Position numbers and translations under genes: made by a program. From Streptomyces venezuelae (GTDB taxonomy: Bacteria > Actinomycetota > Actinomycetes > Streptomycetales > Streptomycetaceae), in NCBI RefSeq assembly GCF_008642275.1, contig NZ_CP029189.1, positions 7,484,001 through 7,548,000 on the forward strand: DNA of 64,000 bases. Direction: 5' to 3'. The stretch's first letter is position 1. Every line of letters begins with the position of its first letter. Shown here in pieces: positions 51,071 through 59,704 of the stretch. The notes below the pieces were generated by a model that ran no database searches, was not told the origin of the DNA, and saw only the letters and a program-made list of their open reading frames with translations.

Positions 51071-52084
51071 ATGAATGACCCCATCACCCTCGCGGCGAAA
51101 CAGCACGAAGAGCGCCACGGGATCCCCGACCCCATAGCGTCGGCAGAGCCGCCGACCGGGCCGACCGGGCCGACCGCAGCGTCGGACGAGCCGGCCACGC
51201 CGACCATGCGGACCTTGCTGGAGACGGCGGCCACCTGCCGACCGGTCGAGGAGGTCACCGCACTCGTGAGCCTCCTCAAGGAGGGCGGCCCGCTCCCCGA
51301 CGCCGGACACGACGCGCTGCGCACGGCCGCCGTGACCCGGCCGGTGCAGGACGTGCGACGGATGGTCGCCCTCCTGGGCGAGTCGCCGCAGGAGGTCGCC
51401 GAAGCGGACCTCACGCTGCGCGCCGCCGCCGTCGGACGTTCCATCGAGGACGTCGCCCTGCTGGTGACCATCCTCGGCAAGGAGGACGCCGCCGAGGCGG
51501 AGCGCCGCGGGCACGCGGGGCCCGCCGGCCCGGCCGGCCCGCACGCCGCCCCGACCGACCCGCCCCCGGAGCCCCAGGCGCAACCCGACGACGCGAAGTA
51601 CCCGGAGCCGTACCGGCCGCGGCACCCGGAGCTGTACGACGCCCCGTACCGGGAGCCGTCCCGGCGCACGGCTCCCGTGGTCCGGCCTCCGGCGCCGCGC
51701 GACCGGGCGCTGCGGCGCGTCCTGCGCTGGCCCGTGGCGGTCGCCCTGCTGGTCAGCGGGGCCCTGCACCTGCCGAGCGACCTGACGGCCCTGCAGTTCG
51801 CGACTCCCGTCGACTGCCTGCCCCTCGTCGTCACCGTGCTCTGCCTGGTGAGCGGTGCGCTGGTGGCGCTGCGGGACACCACGGCCGTGTGGCGGGCGGG
51901 CGCGGCCACCGCTGTCGGAGTGGTCGCCCTGCACGTGCTGGGCGGGTCGCTGCGGTACGACCCGCTGGCGGGCGCGGTGGGCGGCACCCTGGCCGGAGCC
52001 GGTGTCGCCGTCGTGCTGTGCGCGGCGGTCGGCGCGGTCCTCGCCGGCCTGGCGCTGAGGAACCGCCGGGAGCCCTCGGCCTGA
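51071..52084 (+). CDS. Membrane protein with three 33-residue N-terminal repeats
   Basis: A 337-residue protein with GGAG SD 7 nt from ATG 51071. Three related segments occur at about residues 48-69, 82-102 and 115-135 (TLLETAATCRPVEEVTALVSLL; ALRTAAVTRPVQDVRRMVALL; TLRAAAVGRSIEDVALLVTIL), 33 residues apart, like short helical hairpins. A Pro/Tyr-rich linker leads to about four C-terminal membrane helices (from 235). No family recognised; a cytoplasmic protein-binding repeat attached to a membrane anchor is the simplest reading. Confidence 0.78.
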   Translation: MNDPITLAAKQHEERHGIPDPIASAEPPTGPTGPTAASDEPATPTMRTLLETAATCRPVEEVTALVSLLKEGGPLPDAGHDALRTAAVTRPVQDVRRMVALLGESPQEVAEADLTLRAAAVGRSIEDVALLVTILGKEDAAEAERRGHAGPAGPAGPHAAPTDPPPEPQAQPDDAKYPEPYRPRHPELYDAPYREPSRRTAPVVRPPAPRDRALRRVLRWPVAVALLVSGALHLPSDLTALQFATPVDCLPLVVTVLCLVSGALVALRDTTAVWRAGAATAVGVVALHVLGGSLRYDPLAGAVGGTLAGAGVAVVLCAAVGAVLAGLALRNRREPSA

Positions 52085-52101
52085 CCGGCCGCGGACTCCA
52101 C

Positions 52102-52141
52102 CGGAGCGGCACCCCGCGCCCGTGCGCGGGGTGCCGCTCCG
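52102..52141. terminator. 18-bp perfect terminator hairpin
   Basis: Arms 52102-52119 and 52124-52141 are exactly complementary over 18 bp with loop CCGT, between the convergent repeat-membrane gene and the srs-like operon. It is the strongest terminator-like structure in the window. Confidence 0.85.
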
Positions 52142-52205
52142 TTCCCGGCCGTTCGCCGTCGGCCCACCCGGCTCGCTCGGCCTGCTCGGCTCGGACGGGG
52201 ACCGG

Positions 52206-53231
52206 TCACGCGAGCAGGTTCACCGCCCCGCTGAACACGCGGGGGAGCCGGGCGGCCAGCGGGACGATCCGCGGTGCGAGCAGGGGCTGGTGACGGGCCC
52301 ACAGCAGGGACGCCGTGAGCGCCCGGTAGCTGCGCGACAGGTCCCGCCAGGCCTGCTCGTAGGCCCCCGGACGCCCCGCCCGGACGCACCGCACCAGCTC
52401 GCCCGCCGCCGTCACGGCCAGGGTCAGTCCCTCACCGGTCAGCGCGTCCACGTACCCGGCCGCGTCCCCGACGAACAGCACGCGCCCCGCCACCCGGACC
52501 CGGGCTCCCTGGCGCAGCGGCCCGGCTCCGCGCACCGGCGTGCCCGCAGCCGAGGCCAGGCGTTCCGACAGTTCCGGGAAGCGGGCCAGCTGTACGTCGA
52601 ACGGGGCCTGGTCGCAGGTCAGGACGGCCACGCCGATCCGGTCGGGCGCGATCGGGGTGACGTAGGCCTCGCACCGCGCCGACCAGTGCACCTCGACGAG
52701 ATCGCTCCACGGCGGGGCGGCGTAGTGGCGGCGCAGCCCGTAGCGGGCCGGGCGGCGGGGCGTGGGCGGGGCCGACAGGCCGAGCCCGCGCCGGACGGGC
52801 GAGTGCAGGCCGTCCGCCGCGACCAGGTAGCGGGCGGTGAACCCGGCCGCCCTGACCCGGTCGACGTCCTGGCACACCTGGCCGACGCGCCCGGGGAGGA
52901 CCCGTACGCCGAGCTGCGCGGCCCGTTCGGCCAGCGCGGCCTGCAGGTCCGTGCGCCGTGCGCCGAGCCCCGGGCCCGACCGGAAGAGCCCCTCGGCGCG
53001 GCGGCCGCCCACTGCGTCGACGTAGCGGATGCCGTGGAACGGCTGCCCGGCCACGGTGACGCCCAGCTCCCGGAGGCGGCGCACGCCTCCTGGCATCAGG
53101 CCCTCCCCGCAGGCCTTGTCGATGGGGGTGGGCCTCGGCTCCACGACGACGACCTCCAGGCCGGCGAGCGCGCCGTGGATGGCGGTGGCCAGTCCGGCCG
53201 GGCCGCCGCCCGCGATCAGCAGGTCGATCAC
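52206..53231 (-). CDS. FAD-dependent hydroxylase of an srs-like phenolic lipid operon (SrsC-like)
   Basis: A 341-residue flavoprotein of the geranylgeranyl-reductase/UbiH fold: DLLIAGGGPAGLATAIHGAL at the N-terminus, then the GLMPGGVRRLRELG turn, and FVGDAAGYVDALTGEGLTLA as second FAD motif. GTG 53231 overlaps the stop of the methyltransferase gene (GTGA). In Streptomyces griseus, srsC encodes a flavin hydroxylase acting on alkylresorcinols; order and neighbours here match, so a phenolic lipid hydroxylase/oxidase is the best guess. Confidence 0.85.
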   Translation of the reverse strand: MIDLLIAGGGPAGLATAIHGALAGLEVVVVEPRPTPIDKACGEGLMPGGVRRLRELGVTVAGQPFHGIRYVDAVGGRRAEGLFRSGPGLGARRTDLQAALAERAAQLGVRVLPGRVGQVCQDVDRVRAAGFTARYLVAADGLHSPVRRGLGLSAPPTPRRPARYGLRRHYAAPPWSDLVEVHWSARCEAYVTPIAPDRIGVAVLTCDQAPFDVQLARFPELSERLASAAGTPVRGAGPLRQGARVRVAGRVLFVGDAAGYVDALTGEGLTLAVTAAGELVRCVRAGRPGAYEQAWRDLSRSYRALTASLLWARHQPLLAPRIVPLAARLPRVFSGAVNLLA

Positions 53232-53827
53232 GAGGCAGCTCCGGCCGAGGGGACGGAGGCGGGCGCCCGCAGCCGGCCGCCGTCGGTCAGGGCGGCGTCC
53301 TCGCAGCCGATCCGTACCCGCAGCAGCAGCAGGTTGAGCACGGTGAAGCCGAGCGCCGTCATCCACGCGGTGTGCACCAGGGGCAGTGCGACGCCTTCGG
53401 CCACCACCGCGACGTAGTTGGGGTGGCGCAGCAGCCGGTACGGCCCCGCCTCCACCAGGGGCAGTCCGGGTACGACGAGCACACGGGTGTTCCAGCGCTT
53501 CCCGAGGGTGGCGATGCACCACCAGCGAAGGCCCTGGGCGGCGACCGCGACGGCGAGGGCCGACCAGCCGAGCAGGGGGACGAACGGCCGCCCGGCCGCC
53601 CAGGGTTCCACCACGCAGCCGACGAGCAGCGCGCCGTGCAGGGCGACCATCGCCGGGTAGTGGCCGCGGCCGTATTCGCGGCCGCCGCGGGCCAGGCTCC
53701 AGGCGGTGTGGCGGCGGGCGGTGACCAGCTCGGCGAGCCGCTCGGCGGCGACCAGACCGATGAGCAACAGGTACGGGGTCAGAGAGGCGGGAGCGTTCAG
53801 GGCGGGGATCGAGATCATCGGGGTCAC
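53228..53827 (-). CDS. Isoprenylcysteine carboxyl methyltransferase-like O-methyltransferase (SrsB-like)
   Basis: A 199-residue membrane protein with about five hydrophobic helices and the ICMT signature VEAGPYRLLRHPNYVAVVAEG. GTG 53827 overlaps the PKS stop (GTGA); ATG 53818 is the alternative. In srs operons the ICMT-family enzyme methylates the phenolic OH of alkylresorcinols rather than prenylcysteine. It is sandwiched by 4-nt overlaps on both sides, so all three enzymes are made together. Confidence 0.87.
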   Translation of the reverse strand: MTPMISIPALNAPASLTPYLLLIGLVAAERLAELVTARRHTAWSLARGGREYGRGHYPAMVALHGALLVGCVVEPWAAGRPFVPLLGWSALAVAVAAQGLRWWCIATLGKRWNTRVLVVPGLPLVEAGPYRLLRHPNYVAVVAEGVALPLVHTAWMTALGFTVLNLLLLRVRIGCEDAALTDGGRLRAPASVPSAGAAS

Positions 53828-54885
53828 CAGCGCAGGAGGACGAGTTCGGACGCGAAGCCGGGACCGAAGGCGAGCATCAGCCCGACCGATCCGGGCGGGG
53901 GCGGTCCCGCGCTCTGGACACCGTCCAGGATGTGCAGGACCGAGGCGGAGGAGAGGTTGCCCACGGCCGCCAGCGAGCGCCGGCTCGCCGCGAAGGCCGA
54001 CTCCGGCAGCGAGAGGGCGTCCGAGAGCGTGTCGAGGATCTTCGGTCCGCCGGGATGGCAGATCCACGCGCCGACGTCCGCGGGCTTCAGGTCGTGTGCG
54101 GCGAGGAAGGACTCGACCTCCTCGGCCACGTGCAGCCGGACCAGGTCCGGGAGTTCGCGGCCCAGGACCATGCGCATCCCCCAGTGGCCGATGTCCCAGC
54201 CGAGGAGGTGCTCGGTGCCCGGGTACAGGCGGCTGCGGGCGGCCACCACCTCGGGTCCGGCGCCGGTGGCGTGCAGGGGATGGTCGCGGCCCACCGCCAC
54301 CAGGGCACCGGCGCCGTCGCCGAACAGGGCCCCGGCCACCAGGTTCGCCATCGAGGCGTCGGTGGACTGGAGGGTGAGCGAGCAGAGCTCGGTGGACAGC
54401 AGGAGCGCCGCGTGGCCGGTACGGCCCGTCAGATGGTCGTGGACATGGCCCACTCCGGCGGCCCCTGCCGCGCAGCCGAGGCCGAAGAGCGGTACCCGCC
54501 GTACGTCGGGACGCAGCCCCGCCCGGGTGGCGAGGCGGGCCTCCAGCGAGGGCGTCGCTAGCCCGGTCACCGTGGTCGACATGACCAGATCGACCTCCCG
54601 GGCCGCCAGGCCCGCGTCGGAGAGGGCCAGTTCGAGGGCCCGGCTGCCGAGCTCCAGGGCCGTCTCGATGAACAGGGCGTTCGTCGTGCCGAAGTCGTTC
54701 CCCGGCCCGTACCGCTCCAGCGGCAGCGCGAGATGTCGGCCGTCCACGCGCACCGAGCCGTGTACGCGGCGCAGCAGGGCGGTGTCGGAGCCCGGCGGCA
54801 GGAAGCGGGCGAGCGCCTCCGTGATCTCGGACTGGGGGTGGCGATGGGGCGGGAACACGCTGCGCACTGCCAGGACACGTGTCAT
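53824..54885 (-). CDS. Type III polyketide synthase (SrsA-like)
   Basis: A 353-residue thiolase-fold synthase. The catalytic triad is complete: C138 in FGLGCAAGA, H277 in ICHPGGPK and N310 in VGNLSSAS. Such enzymes extend an acyl-CoA with malonyl units and cyclise to resorcinols, pyrones or naphthols. The SrsB- and SrsC-like partners favour alkylresorcinol-type phenolic lipid. ATG 54885 is the first gene of the operon. GTGTCA (54879-54884) and TGACAC (54907-54912) form an inverted repeat around its start region. Confidence 0.92.
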   Translation of the reverse strand: MTRVLAVRSVFPPHRHPQSEITEALARFLPPGSDTALLRRVHGSVRVDGRHLALPLERYGPGNDFGTTNALFIETALELGSRALELALSDAGLAAREVDLVMSTTVTGLATPSLEARLATRAGLRPDVRRVPLFGLGCAAGAAGVGHVHDHLTGRTGHAALLLSTELCSLTLQSTDASMANLVAGALFGDGAGALVAVGRDHPLHATGAGPEVVAARSRLYPGTEHLLGWDIGHWGMRMVLGRELPDLVRLHVAEEVESFLAAHDLKPADVGAWICHPGGPKILDTLSDALSLPESAFAASRRSLAAVGNLSSASVLHILDGVQSAGPPPPGSVGLMLAFGPGFASELVLLRW

Positions 54886-54961
54886 TCGTTCACCATAGAA
54901 AACAACTGACACATCGTAATGAATGAGGCGAACCGGGCGCGGCGCCGCGTAGCGTGTCGCC

Positions 54962-55852
54962 GTGCCCGCGCGAACCACGCAGACCCGCGAGAACACCGGA
55001 GCCGCCGGGAACACGGCGCCCGGTCCGGCCGCCGTGCGCGGTCCGGCCGCCGTGCGCGGTCTGGCCGCCGCGTGCCATCCGCTGCCCGCGGCCGCAGTGA
55101 CCCTCTTCGCCGCCGCCCTGACCGCCGCCGCGGGACAGGGCCCGGCGCGGGCCGCCGTCACCGTGGGCGCGGTGGCCGCCGGACAGCTCTCGGTGGGCTG
55201 GTGCAACGACCGCGCCGACCTGCGGCGCGACCTGGCCACCGGCCGACAGGACAAACCGCTCGTCGCCGGTACGGTCACGGCCGCGGCCGTGACCCGGGCC
55301 GCCGCCGTGTCGCTGCTGCTCTGCGTCCCGCTGTCCCTGGCCTGCGGGCTGCTCGCCGGCGCCGTGCACCTCGTCGGCGTGGCGGCCGCCTGGGCCTACA
55401 ACCTCGGGCTGAAGGGTACGGCCGTCTCCTGGGCCCCGTACGCCCTGGCCTTCGGCCTGCTGCCCGCCTTCGTCACCCTCGGCCTGCCCGGCACCCCTTG
55501 GCCACCCCTCTGGCTCACGGCCGCCGCAGCCCTCCTCGGCGCGGGCGCGCACTTCGCCAACGTACTGCCCGACATCGAGGACGACCTGGCCACCGGAGTG
55601 ACCGGCCTGCCGCAGCGGCTCGGCCGGCGGGTCTCGGCCGCGGTGGCCGGACTGCTCGTCCTCGGCTCGACCGCCGCCCTGGTCGGCGGGCCGCCGGGGC
55701 GGGTGACCGCGTACGGCTGGACGCTGCTCGCCGCGACGACGACCGCGCTGTTCCTCGCGGCCCGCCGGCCCGGCGGCACGCTCCCGTTCCGGGCCACGAT
55801 GGCGGTGGCCGCAGCCGACGTGATCCTGCTGGTCGTCGAACTCCGCCCGTGA
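54962..55852 (+). CDS. UbiA family prenyltransferase
   Basis: A 296-residue polytopic protein from GTG 54962. The first Asp-rich motif is N82-D83-x-x-D86-x-x-x-D90 (WCNDRADLRRD) and the second is FANVLPDIEDDLATG (D204, D207, D208). It would transfer an isoprenyl chain to an aromatic or quinone acceptor in the membrane. TAGCGT lies 7 nt upstream, so the mRNA may be leaderless. It is divergent from the type III PKS operon, so a prenylated phenolic product is possible; a separate quinone role cannot be excluded. Confidence 0.87.
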   Translation: MPARTTQTRENTGAAGNTAPGPAAVRGPAAVRGLAAACHPLPAAAVTLFAAALTAAAGQGPARAAVTVGAVAAGQLSVGWCNDRADLRRDLATGRQDKPLVAGTVTAAAVTRAAAVSLLLCVPLSLACGLLAGAVHLVGVAAAWAYNLGLKGTAVSWAPYALAFGLLPAFVTLGLPGTPWPPLWLTAAAALLGAGAHFANVLPDIEDDLATGVTGLPQRLGRRVSAAVAGLLVLGSTAALVGGPPGRVTAYGWTLLAATTTALFLAARRPGGTLPFRATMAVAAADVILLVVELRP

Positions 55853-55867
55853 GCCGCGGTGCCCGGC

Positions 55868-56947
55868 CTACGGCGTACCGGGAAGCCGGACCGTGACGAG
55901 GAGACCACCGTCAGGGCGGGGGACCAGGTCCAGGGTTCCGCCGTGGGCGCGGACGATGCTGTGCACGATGGCCAGGCCGAGGCCGACGCCGGCGTGCTCG
56001 TCGGTGCGTACGCGGTCCGTCCCCCGCCGGAAGGGCTCCGTGAGGGTCGGTACCAGATCCGGTGGGAGACGGGGGCCCGTGTTCTCGATCCGCAGCACAC
56101 TCGTGCCGCCCCGCGTCTCGGTGTGGACGGTCACGGTCCCGTCGGCGGGCAGGTTGTGCACGACGGCGTTCTGGACGAGGTTCGTCACCATCCGCAGCAG
56201 CAGCTCCTCGCAGCCGTCGGTCCGGGCCGCCCCGCCGGTGACTCCGAGCGTGATCCGGCGCCGCTCGGCGAGGGGAAGCAGCGTCTCGGCGGCCTCTTCG
56301 GCGAGGAGGGAGAGGTCGACGCCCTCGCGGGTGAAGTCCTCCCGGTCGCCGCGGCTGAGCAGCAGGAGTGCCTCGGTGAGGCCGATCGCCCGCGTGTTGA
56401 CGGTGTACAGACGCTCGATGAGTTCGTCCCGGTCCCGCGCGGGGTCCTTGCGGGCCACGTCGAGGAGCGTCCGCGAGATCGCCAGCGGGGTGCGCAGTTC
56501 GTGGGAGGCGTTCGCGGCGAACCGCTGCTGCTCGGCGACGTGGGACTCCAGCTGTTCGAGCATCGAGTCGAACGCGTCGGAGAGTTCACGGAACTCGTCC
56601 TGACGGTCCGTCATGCGGATCCGGTGGGAGAGCGATCCGCTCCCGGCCAGCCGGGCCGCGGCCGTGATCCGGGTGAGTGGCGCGAGCATCCGGCCGGCGA
56701 GGATCCAGCCGCCCAGCAGCCCGAACACGAGCAGGAAGGCCAGGCTGGCGGCCGCTGCGGGGGCGAAGGTGCGCACCAGGAGGTAGCGGTTGGGCGCGAT
56801 CCCGAGCAGACCCCGGGAGTTGTCGGGTACGTAGCGCAGCAGGAACACCCACACCACGGTCAGCAGGAGCGCGCCGGCGACGGCGAGGAACCCGGCATAG
56901 CTGAGGGTGAGTTTCAGCCGGGCGCTGAGCCCTGAACGTCTACGCAT
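55868..56947 (-). CDS. Sensor histidine kinase, OmpR-partner type
   Basis: A 359-residue membrane kinase: TM1 (about 15-38), a short extracytoplasmic loop, TM2 (about 58-85), HAMP, HisKA with H149 in NASHELRTPLA, and HATPase_c with NLVQNAVVHN, ENTG and GVGLGLAIVHSI. The small loop suggests sensing of the membrane itself. ATG 56947 overlaps the response regulator stop by 8 nt. Confidence 0.93.
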   Translation of the reverse strand: MRRRSGLSARLKLTLSYAGFLAVAGALLLTVVWVFLLRYVPDNSRGLLGIAPNRYLLVRTFAPAAAASLAFLLVFGLLGGWILAGRMLAPLTRITAAARLAGSGSLSHRIRMTDRQDEFRELSDAFDSMLEQLESHVAEQQRFAANASHELRTPLAISRTLLDVARKDPARDRDELIERLYTVNTRAIGLTEALLLLSRGDREDFTREGVDLSLLAEEAAETLLPLAERRRITLGVTGGAARTDGCEELLLRMVTNLVQNAVVHNLPADGTVTVHTETRGGTSVLRIENTGPRLPPDLVPTLTEPFRRGTDRVRTDEHAGVGLGLAIVHSIVRAHGGTLDLVPRPDGGLLVTVRLPGTP

Positions 56948-57683
56948 GCCCGCGGCCGGGCTCGGCGGTGGGCAGGGGGGCGCCGTCACGGGCGCCCGTC
57001 CGGGCGTCGGTCCGGGCGTCCGCACGGGCGTCGATCCGGTAGCCGACGCCGGGCACCGTGGCGATGACCCACGGTTCGCCGAGCCGCTTGCGCAGAGCGG
57101 AGACGGTGATGCGCACGGCGTTGGTGAGGGGGTCGGCGTTCTCGTCCCAGGCCCGTTCCAGCAGCTCCTCGGCGCTGACCACCCCGCCCTCGGCGGTGAC
57201 GAGGACCTCCAGTACGGCGAACTGCTTGCGGGTGAGCGCCACGTAGCGCCCGTCGCGGAAGACCTCCCGGCGGAACGGATCGAGCCGCAGCCCCGCGATC
57301 TCGCGGACCGGGGGCCGGGCGTGCCCGCGTCTGCGGTCGAGCGCCCTCAGCCGCAGGACGAGCTCCCGCAGCTCGAACGGTTTGGTGAGGTAGTCGTCGG
57401 CACCGAGCCCGAACCCGGAGGCCTTGTCGTCCAGCCGGTCGGCCGCGGTGAGCATGAGGATCGGGATGCCGCTGCCGGAGGCGACGATGTGCCGGGCGAC
57501 CTCGTCCCCGGACGGGCCGGGGATGTCCCGGTCGAGGACGGCGAGGTCGTAGGAGTGGACGGCGAGCAGTTCCAGGGCGATGGCGCCGTCGCCGGCCACG
57601 TCGGCGGAGATCGCCTCCAGCCGGAGGCCGTCACGCACGGCCTCGGCCAGGTAGGGCTCGTCCTCGACGATCAGTACACGCAT
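56940..57683 (-). CDS. OmpR/PhoB family response regulator
   Basis: A 247-residue regulator: receiver with D8, phospho-acceptor D51 in VLDRDIPG, T80-area and K in LTKPFEL; winged helix (about 125-220) with RKQFAVLEVLV and TVPGVGYRI. After the wing is a 28-residue hydrophilic tail with repeated Asp-Ala-Arg (DARADARTDARTGAR). First gene of the pair, followed by its kinase. Targets are unknown; the neighbouring VanZ-like gene may belong to the regulon. Confidence 0.94.
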   Translation of the reverse strand: MRVLIVEDEPYLAEAVRDGLRLEAISADVAGDGAIALELLAVHSYDLAVLDRDIPGPSGDEVARHIVASGSGIPILMLTAADRLDDKASGFGLGADDYLTKPFELRELVLRLRALDRRRGHARPPVREIAGLRLDPFRREVFRDGRYVALTRKQFAVLEVLVTAEGGVVSAEELLERAWDENADPLTNAVRITVSALRKRLGEPWVIATVPGVGYRIDARADARTDARTGARDGAPLPTAEPGRGHA

Positions 57684-57742
57684 GCCCGAAGCCTAGGCAG
57701 CGCACCGTATCGCCGGCGTATGCGGCGACGTGTACCCGCCGC

Positions 57743-58468
57743 TCAGGCGCCCCGGCCCGCCGCCGCGGCCGCCGGGGCGGGCCGGGGCGGGCCGGACGGT
57801 GTTCCCGTCGCGGTGCGCCACCAGCGGCGCGACGCGAGCCCGGCCAGCACGGCGCCGGCGGCGTTGACCAGGACGTCGTCCACGGAGGGCACCCGGTCCA
57901 GCCGCAGGACGTACTGTGCGGTCTCGATCAGGACCGAGCAGCCCGCCCCGAGCGCCAGGATCCGCGACGGGGAGGCCAGCGCCGCGAACCGCATCGGCGC
58001 GAAGAAGCCCAGCGCCGCCAGGACCAGCAGGTTGCCGGCGATACCGAGCGGCCCCATCGTGACCAGGTCCCGCAGCGGTACCAGGCTCACCCGGGCGGGG
58101 ACGGTGCCCGCCCCGCCGCCCGGCATCATCGTCATCCACACGAACGGCACCGTCCCGTGGACCATGCCCACCTCGGCGAGCGACAGCCGCCACGCCGACG
58201 GGAGCCCGGCGGCGCGCCGACGGCGTGCCAGGACCCACGCCACCAGCAGGGCCAACGGCAGCGAGGCGACGGTCATGAGCACCACACCGTTGAACGTGTC
58301 GAGGCAGCCGTGCCACCGGCCGGCCGCGCACGCCGGAGCGGACATCAGGAGCGGCCGCCGCACGACGTAGGCGGCGCCCGCCAGGCCGAGGACCGCCAGC
58401 AGCAGGAAGACGCTCGCGCGCGTGCGGCGGGGGGACGCGGGTGCCGGCCGGGGGGTGTCACGGTTCAT
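57743..58468 (-). CDS. VanZ-like membrane protein
   Basis: A 241-residue polytopic protein. The VanZ hallmark is in the last helix pair: GCSVLIETAQYVLRLDRVPS followed by VDDVLVNAAGAVLAGL. VanZ-like proteins alter susceptibility to lipoglycopeptides by an unknown mechanism, and the family is broad. ATG 58468 has a weak SD. It lies 60 nt upstream of the OmpR pair on the same strand and could share its transcript. Six GATAC repeats sit in its upstream region. Confidence 0.82.
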   Translation of the reverse strand: MNRDTPRPAPASPRRTRASVFLLLAVLGLAGAAYVVRRPLLMSAPACAAGRWHGCLDTFNGVVLMTVASLPLALLVAWVLARRRRAAGLPSAWRLSLAEVGMVHGTVPFVWMTMMPGGGAGTVPARVSLVPLRDLVTMGPLGIAGNLLVLAALGFFAPMRFAALASPSRILALGAGCSVLIETAQYVLRLDRVPSVDDVLVNAAGAVLAGLASRRWWRTATGTPSGPPRPAPAAAAAGRGA

Positions 58469-58515
58469 GCCGGCATTCCATACGGAGGGCCGTTGCGGTG
58501 GCGTATCCGCTTCTC

Positions 58516-58569
58516 GATACGCCCGCGATACACGCGATACCCGCGATACCCGCGATACCCGCGCGATAC
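58516..58569. repeat. Six GATAC repeats, 9-11 bp period
   Basis: GATAC starts at 58516, 58527, 58536, 58545, 58554 and 58565 (spacings 11, 9, 9, 9, 11). The core unit is GCGATACCC. It lies in the 125-nt gap between the PHP gene end and the VanZ-like start, so could be a regulatory iteron cluster or a simple slippage array. Confidence 0.85.
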
Positions 58570-58593
58570 GCGAGGTCCGTGGCGGCGCGCCCG

Positions 58594-59628
58594 TCAGGGC
58601 GCCTCCCGGGTGCGGGTCCACGTCAGGAGGTCGTCCGCCGACCAGGTGTTGATGACGCGCCCGGCCGGGACCTCGCATTCCACGGCCCTTTCGCAGCCGA
58701 CGATCTGCCAGTCCAGCTGGCCCGGGGCGTGCGAGTCCGTGTCGATCGCGAAGAAGGTGCCGGCCGCCACGGCGAGGCGCAGCAGCCGCCGGGGCGGGTC
58801 CAGCCGCTCGGGCCGGCTGTTGATCTCCACGGCGGTACCGCTCTCCGTGCAGGCCGCGAAGACCGCCTCGGCGTCGAACTGTGACTCCGGCCGCGTCCGG
58901 CCGGTGACCAGCCGGCCCGTGCAGTGGCCGAGGACGTCCGTCAGGGGGTTGCGTACGGCCGCCAGCAGGCGCCGGGTCATGGCCGGCGCGTCCATCCGCA
59001 GCTTCGAGTGCACGGAGGCGACCACCAGGTCGAGCTGCTCCAGCAGCTCCGGCTCCTGGTCCAGGGACCCGTCGTCGAGGATGTCGCACTCGATCCCGGT
59101 GAGCAGCCGGAAGGGCGCCCAGGCGTCGTTGAGCTCGGCCACCACCCCCAGCTGCTCGCGCAGCCGCTCCGGGGGAAGCCCCCGGGCGACGGTCAGCCGG
59201 GGCGAGTGGTCGGTCAGTACGGCCCATTCGTGGCCCAGCGAGGCCGCGGCCCGGCCCATCGCCTCGATCGTGCTGCCGCCGTCGGACCAGTCGGAGTGCA
59301 CGTGGCAGTCCCCGCGCAGGGCCGCCCGCAGCGCGATGGCGGCGGGCGTGGCCGCAGGGCCGTCGGGGAGCGCGGCGATCTCGTCCTCCAGGGCCTGCAG
59401 ATAGGCCGGCACCGCCCCGCCGAGCGCCTCCCGCACGACCTGGGCCGTTTTGGGGCCGATTCCCTTCACGGCCTCCAGGGATCCGGCGGCGACCCGCTCG
59501 GACACCTCGTGCTCGCCCATCCGCGTGACGGCGGCCGCCGCCGACCGGAAGGCGCGTACCCGGTAGGTGGGAGCCTGTGCGCGCTCCAACAGGAAGGCGA
59601 TCCGGTCCAGCGCCGCAACCGGGTCCAT
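58594..59628 (-). CDS. PHP domain protein with helix-hairpin-helix (PolX-like, lacks polymerase core)
   Basis: A 344-residue protein with a strong GGAGGTG SD. Residues 1-80 resemble the PolX 8-kDa/HhH part (RVRAFRSAAAAVTRMGEHE, KGIGPKTAQVV at 55-65). The PHP phosphoesterase domain (about 105-335) has H109 and H111 (GDCHVHSDWSDG), LTDHSP, GIECDIL, SVHS, GHCTGRL, EINS and DTDSHAPGQL. The polymerase palm is absent. It is probably a metal-dependent nuclease or phosphatase acting on DNA ends. Confidence 0.9.
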   Translation of the reverse strand: MDPVAALDRIAFLLERAQAPTYRVRAFRSAAAAVTRMGEHEVSERVAAGSLEAVKGIGPKTAQVVREALGGAVPAYLQALEDEIAALPDGPAATPAAIALRAALRGDCHVHSDWSDGGSTIEAMGRAAASLGHEWAVLTDHSPRLTVARGLPPERLREQLGVVAELNDAWAPFRLLTGIECDILDDGSLDQEPELLEQLDLVVASVHSKLRMDAPAMTRRLLAAVRNPLTDVLGHCTGRLVTGRTRPESQFDAEAVFAACTESGTAVEINSRPERLDPPRRLLRLAVAAGTFFAIDTDSHAPGQLDWQIVGCERAVECEVPAGRVINTWSADDLLTWTRTREAP

Positions 59629-59704
59629 CGCGCACCTCCTGCCCGCCGCCGCCCCGCCGCCCCGCCGTCCGCCTCCCGGACCCAGTGTCCGGTGCGGGAC
59701 GCTG

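Noticed and set aside
58516..58569. CRISPR array
   Set aside because: The repeat unit is only 9-11 bp, spacers are absent and no cas gene is nearby.
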